Assembly (NCBI RefSeq): GCF_002553505.1 | Contig: NZ_PDCP01000017.1 | Location: forward strand, 1 to 64,000 | DNA from: Mycolicibacterium agri | Lineage (GTDB): Bacteria > Actinomycetota > Actinomycetes > Mycobacteriales > Mycobacteriaceae | Direction of reading: 5' to 3' | DNA: 64,000 nt | Shown here: one piece after another, positions 49,566 through 58,105 of the stretch | Layout of the letters: the number at the start of each line of letters is the position of its first letter | Position numbering within the stretch: the first letter of the stretch is position 1 | The notes under the pieces: model-generated | Told to the model about the DNA's origin: nothing | The model's database searches: none | Seen by the model: the letters and a program-made list of their open reading frames with translations, nothing else | Position numbers and translations under genes: made by a program

Positions 49566-52454
49566 TCAGGCCCCGAACCGTTTTGGCACAGGCCGCTGGC
49601 GTACGTTCAGCGGCCACCAGAACCAGCGCCCGAGCAGCGCGGCGAGCGACGGCGTCATGAACGACCGCACGATCAGCGTGTCGAACAACAAGCCCAGGGC
49701 AATCGTCGTCCCGATCTGACCGAGGACAAGAAGGTCGGCGAAGATGAACGAAGCCATGGTCGCCGCGAACACCAGACCGGCCGCGGTCACCACGGCTCCG
49801 GAGCCGGCCATCGCGCGGATGATGCCGGTGTTCAACCCGGCATCGATCTCCTCCTTGAACCGCGAGATCAACAGCAGGTTATAGTCGGATCCCACCGCTA
49901 GCAGCAGAATGATGGCCAGCGCCAACACAATCCAGAAGAGCGGAATCCCGAGGATGTCCTCCCAGATCAGGACCGATAGTCCGAAGGAGGCGCCCAACGA
50001 CAACGCGACCGTGCCGACGATGACGAAAGCGGCGACGATGCTGCGCGTGATGAACATCATCACGAGCAGGATCAGGGTCAGAGCGGCGATGGCGGCGATC
50101 AAGAAGTCGTACTTGGCGCCGTCCTGGATGTCCTTGTAGGTCGCGGCGGTGCCCGAGATGTAGATCTTCGACCCGGCCAGCGGTGTGCCCTTCACGGCTT
50201 CCTTGGCCGCCTGCCGGATGGGTTCGATGTGTGAGATCCCTTCCGGCGACGCGGGAATGCCCTCGTGGGTGATGATCATGCGGGCGGCCTTGCCGTCCGG
50301 CGAGAGGAACAGCTTGAGTCCTCGCTCGAATTCCGGGTTGGTGAACGCCTCCGGCGGCAGATAGAAGGAGTCGTCGACCTTCGCCGCGTCGTACGCCTGC
50401 CCGAGAACGGTCGCGTTCTGCAGCGCCGCCTGCATCTGGTCGTCGATGCCGGAGGTCGTGGCGTAGTTCGTCAGCGACAGGTCGCGGTTGGTCTGTTGGC
50501 TGTCGTCCTGTGGTGGGATCACCGCGAGCAGTTTCGGTTGCAGCGCATCCAATTTGGCGATGCTACCCGCGACATCACCGAGGTCGTCTACCAGCGCGTC
50601 GATGCCGTCGAGCGAATCGAAAACCGACCGCAGGGCGGCGCAGGCCGGGATGTCGAAACAGTGTGGCTCCCAATAGAAGTAGTTGCGCAGAGGCCGGAAG
50701 AAGTCGTCGAAGTTGGCGATCTTCGTACGCAGGTCCTCGGCGGTGGCGACTGTCTGCTGGAAAGCTTGGGACTGCTCGTCGGTGATCGCGCCGGACTGCT
50801 GTTGCAGCTCGAATTGCTGCCGCAGCACGTCGATCTGGTCGTTGATCACATCGACCTGCTTGAGGATGTCGGCGCCGCGGGCCTGCTGGAAGGGCAGGTT
50901 GTTGATCTGTGCGGCGCTGCCTGCGCTGATCTGGAACGGTATCGACGTGTGGTCGAGCGGTGTACCGAGCGGTCGGGTGATCGACTGCACCTGAGCGATG
51001 CCGTCGGTGTGAAACACCGCCTTGGCGACGCGTTCCAGCAGGATCATGTCGGTGGGATTGCGCAGATCGTGGTCGGCTTCGATCACCATCAGTTCGGGAT
51101 TGAGCCTGGCTTCGGAGAAGTGTCGTTCGGCGGCGGCGTATCCGACATTCGCCGGCGCGTCAGCGGGCATGTAGGGTCGGGCGTCGTAGCTGGTCTTGTA
51201 GCCCGGCAGCGCGAGCACGCCGACGGCCGCGACACCAATCGTCGACAGTAGGACGGGCACCGGCCACCGCACGATCGCGGTGCCGATCCGCCGCCAGCCC
51301 CTGGTCCGCATCGGCCGGGCCGGTTCGAACAGGCCGAAGTGGCGGCCGACGATCAGCAACGCGGGCGCCAGCGTCAATGCCGCCACCACCGCGACGAGAA
51401 TGCCGATGCCCGCGGGAACGCCCAGGCTGTTGAAGTACGGCAGCCTGGTGAACGTCAGGCACAACACGGCGCCGGCGATCGTCAGGCCGGAACCCAGGAT
51501 GATGTGCGCGGTGCCGTGATACATCGTCATGAACGCCGTGACGCGATCCTGCCCGGCGTATCTGGCCTCGTGGAATCGGCCGAGGATGAAGATCGCGTAA
51601 TCCGTTCCCGCGGCGATGACGATCAGCGTCAACAGATTCGTCGAGTACGTCGACAGTTCGATGATGCCTGCGTTCGCGAGCACGGCCACGACACCGCGGG
51701 ATGCGGTCAACTCGATCCCCACCGTGAAGATCACGAAGAGCACCGTCGTCGCCCGGCGGTACAGCACGAAGAGCATTCCGGCGATCACACCGAGCGTGAT
51801 CAACGTGGTCTTGAGTGTGCCCTGGCGGCCCACCTCGAACTGATCGGTGACCAGCGGCGCGGCACCGGTGACGTAGGCCTTGATGCCCGGCGGAGGCGGG
51901 GTGTCGGCCACAATCTCGCGCACCGAGTCGACCGACTCATTCGACAGCGACTCGCCCTGGTTGCCTGCGAGGTACACCTGCACCAGCGCCGACTTGCCGT
52001 CGTTGCTCTGTGAGCCCGCCGCCGTCAGGGGATCGCCCCAGAAGTCCTGAATGTGCTCGACGTGCTTGGTGTCTTGACCGAGCTTCTGGATCAGGCCGTC
52101 GTAGTAGTGGTGGGCCTCGGCGCCGAGCGGCTGATCGCCTTCCAGCACGATCATCGCCGAACTGTCCGAGTCGAATTCCTCGAACTTCTTGCCGATGTGC
52201 TTGGCGGCCTGCAGCGAAGGGGCGTCCTGCGGGCTCAGCGAGACGTTGTGCGCTTCGGCAACGGTTTCCAGCTGCGGGACAAAGACATTCGTGACCACCG
52301 CGAGGCCCAGCCAGAACACGGCGATGAGCACGGAGTATCGCCGGATGAGTATCGGAATCCGTTGGCTCATCTTTAGTTTGCGTCCAGCTGGCTCACAGCT
52401 TCCCTCGCTGTGTTCGTGGCGATCAATAGTTCGGCTAATCAACTTGGTTGACAT
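49566..52454 (-). CDS. MmpL4/MmpL5-type RND transporter without MmpS partner
   Basis: 962 residues, 12 helices. Proton-relay sites: AAGTDYAIFILGRFHEARY (first half) and AVGSDYNLLLISRFKEEID (second half). The second periplasmic loop holds the long coiled-coil hairpin of MmpL4/5 (VDVINDQIDVLRQQFELQQQ and on to about residue 600) and two close Cys (PHCFDIPACAAL) that tie it. Such transporters export siderophores, glycopeptidolipids or drugs with an MmpS protein, yet no mmpS is adjacent. ATG 52454 has no Shine-Dalgarno; ATG 52370 is an alternative. Divergent from the organosulfur operon. Confidence 0.92.
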   Translation of the reverse strand: MSTKLISRTIDRHEHSEGSCEPAGRKLKMSQRIPILIRRYSVLIAVFWLGLAVVTNVFVPQLETVAEAHNVSLSPQDAPSLQAAKHIGKKFEEFDSDSSAMIVLEGDQPLGAEAHHYYDGLIQKLGQDTKHVEHIQDFWGDPLTAAGSQSNDGKSALVQVYLAGNQGESLSNESVDSVREIVADTPPPPGIKAYVTGAAPLVTDQFEVGRQGTLKTTLITLGVIAGMLFVLYRRATTVLFVIFTVGIELTASRGVVAVLANAGIIELSTYSTNLLTLIVIAAGTDYAIFILGRFHEARYAGQDRVTAFMTMYHGTAHIILGSGLTIAGAVLCLTFTRLPYFNSLGVPAGIGILVAVVAALTLAPALLIVGRHFGLFEPARPMRTRGWRRIGTAIVRWPVPVLLSTIGVAAVGVLALPGYKTSYDARPYMPADAPANVGYAAAERHFSEARLNPELMVIEADHDLRNPTDMILLERVAKAVFHTDGIAQVQSITRPLGTPLDHTSIPFQISAGSAAQINNLPFQQARGADILKQVDVINDQIDVLRQQFELQQQSGAITDEQSQAFQQTVATAEDLRTKIANFDDFFRPLRNYFYWEPHCFDIPACAALRSVFDSLDGIDALVDDLGDVAGSIAKLDALQPKLLAVIPPQDDSQQTNRDLSLTNYATTSGIDDQMQAALQNATVLGQAYDAAKVDDSFYLPPEAFTNPEFERGLKLFLSPDGKAARMIITHEGIPASPEGISHIEPIRQAAKEAVKGTPLAGSKIYISGTAATYKDIQDGAKYDFLIAAIAALTLILLVMMFITRSIVAAFVIVGTVALSLGASFGLSVLIWEDILGIPLFWIVLALAIILLLAVGSDYNLLLISRFKEEIDAGLNTGIIRAMAGSGAVVTAAGLVFAATMASFIFADLLVLGQIGTTIALGLLFDTLIVRSFMTPSLAALLGRWFWWPLNVRQRPVPKRFGA

Positions 52455-52517
52455 TACGACACGGGCTCGGCCATCACAACTCAGGCGGCGGTGACGTTGA
52501 TTCCCGCCGCGTCGTCG

Positions 52518-52575
52518 CGAGCGTATGGGCTATGGACATAGAACGCGGCGATCGCATCCACAGCCCATACGCTCG
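52518..52575. promoter_or_regulatory. Large inverted repeat between mmpL and the organosulfur operon
   Basis: Arms of 19 bp (52518-52536, CGAGCGTATGGGCTATGGA; 52557-52575) pair with one mismatch; the outer 14 bp are exact. The 20-bp spacer contains the palindrome GCGATCGC. It lies mid-way in the 274-bp gap (52455-52728) between divergent genes. Rho-independent termination is unlikely at this place. It fits a two-site operator for a dimeric or tetrameric regulator, or a cruciform. Confidence 0.65.
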
Positions 52576-52728
52576 TGGCCCGCCACGAATCGGGCGCGAC
52601 TCGGGCGCGGCTTGAGAATTCAAATCGGGCTGACCACAACGGTCGTCAATGCTGGAGATCGCGGGCATCGTGTTGTGGCGTCTGCTTGGCAACCGACAAA
52701 CCACCTCACTTTCACTGATAGGACAGCC

Positions 52729-54279
52729 ATGCCACGTCGTATTGCGGGCAGGGAGTTGCTGGATCTGCTCGGCAAGGCCGGCCGCCAGACCGCGATCCTG
52801 GACCTACGCTCGCCACTGGAACGCAGTAACGGCCACATCGCCGTCAGCGCCGGCATTCCCTACCACGATCTCGAACAGCGCATCGCCACCCTGGTGCCCA
52901 ACCGCGGCGCCACCGTCGTGCTCGCCGGCGCCCAGCAGGTGGATGAGCGCGGCGCCGCGTTGCTGGAACGCCTCGGCTACCGCGATGTCGCGATCCTCGA
53001 CAACGGCATCGACGGCTGGAAGAGCGCAGGCGGCCGTGTCTACACCGGCACCAACGTGCGCAGCAAGACCCTCGGCGAGTGGATCGAACGCCGCTATTCC
53101 ACGCCGACCGTCGACAGCGACACGGTGGATGAATGGCGGCGCGAGGGCGCCGATGTCGTGGTCATCGACAGCCGGCCCGCGTCGGAGTACGTCCATCACC
53201 ACATCCCCGGCGCCTACAACTCCGGCGGCGGAGCCGAAATCGCCTTCCGGACAGCGCAAGTGGTGCAGGACCCGGGCACCAAAGTGGTCATCAACTGCGC
53301 GGGCCGCACCCGTGGCATCGTGGCAGCGCAATCGCTCATCAACACCGGTATTCCGAATCCGGTGTACTCGCTGCACAACGGCACGCCCGCATGGGAGCGG
53401 TCCGGTCACCCGCTGGCCTTCGGTGACGGCCCCGCGGTGCCCGCGCCCGAGCAGGTGAGCCCGCAGCTGGCCGAGTGGGCCGCCACCACGCTGGCGAAGG
53501 CAGGCGCCGCCGTCGTGGACATCGATGACGTCAGGACCGGCCTGGGCGACGACGCCACGACCACGTATCTGCTCGATGTGCGAACCCCGCAGGAGTATCA
53601 GCTGGGCCACTACTCGGCGGCCGTGTCTGCCCCCGGCGGTCAGCTGGTGCAGGCCACCGACGAGTACATCGCGGTCCGTGGGGCCCGAGTGGTGCTCGTC
53701 GATACGCCGGACTTCGTCCGCGCCGCCAACACCGCGCAGTGGTTGCGGTTCCTGCACGACGGCCCGTTGTCGGTCCTCGCCCACCTCCCCGGCGCCGACA
53801 TCGCCCGACCGCAGCCGACCGCCGTGCCGGTGCCCGACGTGCCGCGCGTGTCGTGGGACGAGCTAGAGGAATGGCGCTCCCGCGGACCCGTGTGGATCGT
53901 CGACCTGCGCTCGTCGAACGGCTATGCGGCGGGCCACATCCCGGGATCGATCCACGCGCGCCGCGAGCATCTCGACAACATCGTCGCCGACACCGGGGCC
54001 GGGCGTGTGGTGCTCGTCGGCGGCAGCGAGTACGCCGCCGAACACGTGGCGGCGACGTTGCCGGGCACCTGGGTGCTCACAGGCGGTATTGACGCCGCGA
54101 CCGACCTGACCGCCGACGACGGGCAGTACGCGGGCGAGATCGTCGACCGGACGGGCCCGCCGGACTTCGGACCGGAACGGGACGCGTGGTACGCCGACTA
54201 CTTCGCGTGGGAGCTGTCGCTGCTGAGTGAGTCCGACGGTGACCCGTTCTTCGACTTCGACGCTGTCGACGACCGATGA
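52729..54279 (+). CDS. Four-domain rhodanese (sulfurtransferase) protein
   Basis: 516 residues from ATG 52729 (TAGGACA upstream). Four tandem rhodanese-like domains: about 1-105 (AILDLRSPLERSNGHI), 120-235 (VVVIDSRPASEYVHHHIPGAYN), 260-365 (YLLDVRTPQEYQLGHYS) and 380-480 (VWIVDLRSSNGYAAGHIPG). Only the second has an active-site Cys (Cys190, VVINCAGRTRG); the others carry no Cys in the loop (VLAGAQQ, VLVDTPD, VLVGGSE). Probably one catalytic and three structural or binding domains. A C-terminal acidic tail (SDGDPFFDFDAVDD) follows. It heads the organosulfur operon and overlaps the permease by ATGA. Likely handles sulfane sulfur or sulfite released from the substrate. Confidence 0.92.
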   Translation: MPRRIAGRELLDLLGKAGRQTAILDLRSPLERSNGHIAVSAGIPYHDLEQRIATLVPNRGATVVLAGAQQVDERGAALLERLGYRDVAILDNGIDGWKSAGGRVYTGTNVRSKTLGEWIERRYSTPTVDSDTVDEWRREGADVVVIDSRPASEYVHHHIPGAYNSGGGAEIAFRTAQVVQDPGTKVVINCAGRTRGIVAAQSLINTGIPNPVYSLHNGTPAWERSGHPLAFGDGPAVPAPEQVSPQLAEWAATTLAKAGAAVVDIDDVRTGLGDDATTTYLLDVRTPQEYQLGHYSAAVSAPGGQLVQATDEYIAVRGARVVLVDTPDFVRAANTAQWLRFLHDGPLSVLAHLPGADIARPQPTAVPVPDVPRVSWDELEEWRSRGPVWIVDLRSSNGYAAGHIPGSIHARREHLDNIVADTGAGRVVLVGGSEYAAEHVAATLPGTWVLTGGIDAATDLTADDGQYAGEIVDRTGPPDFGPERDAWYADYFAWELSLLSESDGDPFFDFDAVDDR

Positions 54280-55145
54280 CGGGCGTCGAGACGCGCGTTG
54301 AACCGGCGCCCGCCGCGCCCCTGCCGACGGTCGAGCGCGTATACCAGCACCCCGAGGACACGGCGCGCCGCGGCCGTGTCGCCCGGTTCCGCGCGCTCAG
54401 CGTGCGGTTCGTCATCCCGATCGTGCTGGTGGCCGTCTGGCAGGCCGTGTCGGGGTGGGGGTGGTTGAGCCCGACGGTGCTGCCAGGACCGCTCACGATC
54501 GTCGAGAGCTATCGCGAGCTGTGGGCAGCGGGGGATCTGCAAGCGGCGCTGCCCATTTCGCTTCAGCGTGCGGGATCAGGGCTGCTGATCGGCGGCACTG
54601 CCGGGCTGGTGCTCGGCGTCGCCGCCGGCCTGTGGTCGGTCGCCGAGCGGGTCTACGACGCCCCGCTGCAGATGCTGCGCACCATCCCCTTCATCGCGAT
54701 GGTGCCGCTGTTCGTGGTCTGGTTCGGCATCGGCGAGACGTCGAAGGTCGCCCTGATCGTCGGCGCGTCGATCTTCCCGGTGTACCTGAACACCTACCAC
54801 GGCATCCGCGGCATCGATCGCCGGCTGCTCGAGGTCGGTGACACGTTCGAACTGAGCCGCGCCGAGGCGATCCGGCTGATCGTCGTTCCGCTGTCCATGC
54901 CTGCCATCCTGGTCGGCTGGCGCTACGCGGCAGGGACGGCGCTGCTGGCCCTCGTCGCCGCCGAGCAGATCAACACCACATCAGGAATCGGCTACATCCT
55001 CAACACGGCCAACCAGTTTCAGCGCACCGACATCATCATCGCCGGCATCCTGATCTACGCCGCGCTGGGCATCGTGGTGGACATGATCATGCGGCTCATC
55101 GAGCGGCTCGTACTGCCATGGAGGGCAACCCATGACGGCCGCTGA
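54276..55145 (+). CDS. SsuC/TauC-type ABC transporter permease
   Basis: 289 residues, six helices. The inner-membrane permease loop is EVGDTFELSRAEAIRLIVVPLSMPAILVGWRYA (EAA motif region, about residues 188-220). The N-terminal 40 residues are Pro/Arg-rich and cytoplasmic. It belongs to the nitrate/sulfonate/taurine importer group. With the ATPase and binding lipoprotein downstream it should import a sulfur compound used by the two monooxygenases. The ATG overlaps the rhodanese stop; the 3' end overlaps the ATPase gene by 14 bp. Confidence 0.92.
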   Translation: MTGVETRVEPAPAAPLPTVERVYQHPEDTARRGRVARFRALSVRFVIPIVLVAVWQAVSGWGWLSPTVLPGPLTIVESYRELWAAGDLQAALPISLQRAGSGLLIGGTAGLVLGVAAGLWSVAERVYDAPLQMLRTIPFIAMVPLFVVWFGIGETSKVALIVGASIFPVYLNTYHGIRGIDRRLLEVGDTFELSRAEAIRLIVVPLSMPAILVGWRYAAGTALLALVAAEQINTTSGIGYILNTANQFQRTDIIIAGILIYAALGIVVDMIMRLIERLVLPWRATHDGR

Positions 55146-55845
55146 CGTCATCGAGCTGGAGGGTCTGTCGAAGCGCTACGGCGATCAGGTCATCCTCGAC
55201 GACTTCTCCCTCACCGTGCGCCGTGGTGAATTCGTTGCGCTGCTTGGCCGTTCCGGCACCGGCAAGACCACGCTGCTGCGCATCCTGGCCGGTCTGGAGG
55301 ACGCCACATCGGGGCACGCGAAGATCGCCGCGCGCACCTCGGTGGTGTTCCAGGAACCACGACTGATTCAGGCGCAACGGGTCTGGCGCAACGTCGCGCT
55401 GACCACGTCGCGTCGCGGCGATGTCTACCAGCGTGCGGTCGGCGGGTTGACCGAGGTGGGCCTGGCCGACAAGGCGCACGCGTGGCCGAAGAATCTGTCC
55501 GGCGGCGAGGCGCAGCGAGTTGGCCTGGCCCGGGCGCTGTTTCGGTCACCTGACCTGCTGCTGCTTGATGAACCGTTCGGCGCCCTCGACGCCTTCACCC
55601 GCCGCAACGCCCAGGATCTGGTCACCGCGTTGTGGCAAGAGCATCAGGTCGGAATCCTGTTGGTCACTCACGACATCGAGGAGGCCGTCCTGCTGGCCGA
55701 CCGCATCGTCGTGCTCGGCAACGGATTCGTGCAGGCCAACCTGCCCGTGGACCTGACCCGTCCGCGCGACGTCACCTCACCGGCGTTCAACGCGATCAAG
55801 CGCCGCGTCCTCGACAGCCTCGAATCACTGAAAGACACACGATGA
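55132..55845 (+). CDS. SsuB/TauB-type ABC transporter ATPase
   Basis: 237 residues. Walker A LLGRSGTGKTTLLRIL (about 36-50), Q-loop VVFQEPRLIQ, signature NLSGGEAQRVGLARAL (about 122-137), Walker B LLLLDEPFGALDAF and the switch His in LLVTHDIEEAVLLADR. Energises the importer encoded on both sides. The compact size and LDEPFGALD are standard for the sulfonate/nitrate family. Its stop overlaps the ATG of the binding-protein gene (ATGA). Confidence 0.95.
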   Translation: MTAADVIELEGLSKRYGDQVILDDFSLTVRRGEFVALLGRSGTGKTTLLRILAGLEDATSGHAKIAARTSVVFQEPRLIQAQRVWRNVALTTSRRGDVYQRAVGGLTEVGLADKAHAWPKNLSGGEAQRVGLARALFRSPDLLLLDEPFGALDAFTRRNAQDLVTALWQEHQVGILLVTHDIEEAVLLADRIVVLGNGFVQANLPVDLTRPRDVTSPAFNAIKRRVLDSLESLKDTR

Positions 55846-56867
55846 ACCGCATTCTCACCCCGATGACTATCGTTGCTGTGCTCGCCGCACTGCTCACCGG
55901 TTGCGCGTCCGGCGGCGACGAATCGAAGAAGCTCGTCATCGCCCACCAGGACAACGGACTGCCCGCGCTCATCGATGCATCCGGTGTCCTCGACGGCACC
56001 CCGTACAAGGTCGAGTGGGCTATCCTGGCCGGCCCTGCAGCCAACCTGACCGCTCTGTACGGCAAGACGATCGACGTCGGCCACATGGGCGACACGTCGC
56101 TGACCATCGAGCAGGCCAACGCCAACCAGCCGTGGACCGAACAAACCGCTCCGCTGAAGATCGTCGCGGGGTGGCGCAACGACTTCGACCCGAAGTACAC
56201 CCCGCTGGTCACCGCGGTTCGTACCAGTGCTGGCATCGACTCGCTGGCCGGCTTGCGCGGCCGCTCATGGGGTTACAACTTCGGCGGCTACAACCATGCG
56301 CAGTATCTCGTCTCGCTGGCGCGCGCCGGCCTGACCGAATCCGACATCAAGCCCGTCAAGTTCAACGACGGCAACGCGGCCGCGGCCGCCTTCAACTCCG
56401 GTCAGGTGGATGTCTTCTCCGGCTCTCATGCCGCGATCCTGTCGTCCCTCACGAGCGGTGACGCGAAAATCCTGTTGTCCGACCGTGACACCAAGATCCC
56501 CGCGCTCGGCGTGTGGACAGCGCGCACCGATGTACTCGCCGACCCCGACAAGGACGCCGCACTGCGCGACTTCTTCGGCAGGCTGTCTCGGTTCTGGGAG
56601 TGGTACGCAGACAACCCCGACACGGTCAAGCAGACGCTGAAGTCGACACTGAAACTCGACGACGCCAGGACCGAATTCGAATACCACGTGCGCAGCGGGT
56701 CGTTCCGCAAACTCGATGACGCGCTGGTCGCCGAGGAGCAGGCCGTTGCCGACGAGCTGTACCGGTCCGGGGTCGTCAAGAAGCAGGTCGACGTGACGGT
56801 CGAATACGACCCGCGTTACAACGACGTGCAGAAGGCGCAGGGCCCGCAGGCTCCGACGGTCAAGTAG
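55842..56867 (+). CDS. SsuA-type ABC transporter substrate-binding lipoprotein
   Basis: 341 residues from ATG 55842. Lipoprotein signal with lipobox LLTGC (Cys about 18). The mature part has the aliphatic-sulfonate-binding pattern: PALIDASGVLDGTPYKVEWAIL, GPAANLTALYGKTIDVGHMGDTS, VTAVRTSAGIDSLAGLRGRSWG, FNSGQVDVFSGSHAAIL and LGVWTARTDVLADPDKDAA. It captures the substrate outside the membrane for the permease/ATPase pair. The substrate is not deducible; sulfonates or sulfones are favoured by the following enzymes. Two bases separate it from the next gene. Confidence 0.93.
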   Translation: MNRILTPMTIVAVLAALLTGCASGGDESKKLVIAHQDNGLPALIDASGVLDGTPYKVEWAILAGPAANLTALYGKTIDVGHMGDTSLTIEQANANQPWTEQTAPLKIVAGWRNDFDPKYTPLVTAVRTSAGIDSLAGLRGRSWGYNFGGYNHAQYLVSLARAGLTESDIKPVKFNDGNAAAAAFNSGQVDVFSGSHAAILSSLTSGDAKILLSDRDTKIPALGVWTARTDVLADPDKDAALRDFFGRLSRFWEWYADNPDTVKQTLKSTLKLDDARTEFEYHVRSGSFRKLDDALVAEEQAVADELYRSGVVKKQVDVTVEYDPRYNDVQKAQGPQAPTVK

Positions 56868-56869
56868 CC

Positions 56870-58105
56870 GTGTCCGTCAGCAGCGCCGACACGAAACACA
56901 CGACCCCGCAGGCGTTTCTAGCCGAGCTCGCTGAGGTCGTCACTGAGATTCGCGCTGACGCGGTACGACGCGACCGAGAGCGCCGCTACGCGGTGGAGGC
57001 CATCGAACGCCTGCGCGGGATCGGCTTCTGGGCGTTGACAACGCCGGTCGAGTTCGGCGGCCTCGGGTTCGACCACGAGGTGCTGGTGCAGGCGATTCTC
57101 GCGGTCAGCTCGGCCGACGGCAGCCTCGGGCAGATACCGCAGAACCACTTCAGCACCGTCGAGCGGCTGCGATTGTTGCCGCCATCCCCGCAGCGGACGC
57201 ATTTCCTCACCGCCGTCGGGGCGGGCGCGTTCTTCGGCAACGCGTCAGCGGAGCCGGGTGAGCGCCCACCAGGGGAGGCCGAGACGAGCCTGCGGGCACG
57301 AGACGGCCGGTGGACGTTGTCCGGCCGCAAGGTGTACGCGACGGGCGCGCTGCTGGCCGACCTGGTGCACGTGCTGACCCGCGACGAGCGCGGCACCCCC
57401 ACCGCCGTGGTGGTTCAGCGGGACACACCGGGCGTCGTGATCCACGACAATTGGGACAGTTTCGGTCAGCGCACCACCGCGTCGGGCAGCGTGCAATTCG
57501 ACGACGTCACCATCGAGCCGGGTCAGATACTGCCGCGGTTGCAGGGTACGAGGGTGACCTATCGGCATTCGGCGCTGAACCACATCGTGCACGCCGCCAT
57601 CGACGTCGGACTCGCCGAGGGCGCCTTCGACCAAGCCGTCGCGCTCGCCCGCACCGTGCACGCGGGCCGCGGCGCCAACGCCCGCGCCTTCCGCGACGAT
57701 GCGCTGGGCGTGGCCACGCTCGGCGAGCTGAAGATCACCACATGGTTGGCGCGTCGCGGCGTCGAGTCGGCGGCACGCCAATTGGCCCGTCTGACAGACG
57801 ATTCCGACCTCGCCGCGGTACTGGACGCGTTCTACGAGGTGGTACAGGCCAAGGTGGTCGGGGCCCGCGCGGCGCTCGAGGTCACGTCGAAGCTGTTCGA
57901 CGTGGGCGGCGCCAGCTCGACCAAACCCGCGCTCGGGCTGGACCGGTATTGGCGCGACGCACGCACCCACACGCTGCACGATGCCGTGCGCTGGAAACCG
58001 TACGCGGTCGGCCGGTGGCTAATCGACGATCAGGCCGCCGACCCGTGGACGCTGGCGCACCCCCTGCGGGACCTCTCGAACATCGATCAGATCGGGGAAG
58101 AATGA
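56870..58105 (+). CDS. DszC/SfnB-like flavin monooxygenase (acyl-CoA dehydrogenase fold)
   Basis: 411 residues, GTG start. Acyl-CoA dehydrogenase fold used by flavin-dependent monooxygenases: RRYAVEAIERLRGIGFWALTTPVEFGGLG at the N-terminus, GAGAFFGNASAEPG in place of the usual substrate region, RDGRWTLSGRKVYATGALLADLVHV for the beta domain, and the helical C-terminus with DVGGASSTKPALGLDRYWRDARTHTLHD. The group includes DszC (dibenzothiophene), SfnB (dimethylsulfone) and related enzymes needing reduced flavin from a separate reductase. No reductase gene is seen in the operon. Overlaps the next gene by ATGA. Confidence 0.9.
   Translation: MSVSSADTKHTTPQAFLAELAEVVTEIRADAVRRDRERRYAVEAIERLRGIGFWALTTPVEFGGLGFDHEVLVQAILAVSSADGSLGQIPQNHFSTVERLRLLPPSPQRTHFLTAVGAGAFFGNASAEPGERPPGEAETSLRARDGRWTLSGRKVYATGALLADLVHVLTRDERGTPTAVVVQRDTPGVVIHDNWDSFGQRTTASGSVQFDDVTIEPGQILPRLQGTRVTYRHSALNHIVHAAIDVGLAEGAFDQAVALARTVHAGRGANARAFRDDALGVATLGELKITTWLARRGVESAARQLARLTDDSDLAAVLDAFYEVVQAKVVGARAALEVTSKLFDVGGASSTKPALGLDRYWRDARTHTLHDAVRWKPYAVGRWLIDDQAADPWTLAHPLRDLSNIDQIGEE

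Noticed and set aside
49566..52454. A third MmpL3/MmpL11-type gene
   Set aside because: The coiled-coil hairpin and Cys pair in the second periplasmic loop place it in the MmpL4/5 group instead.
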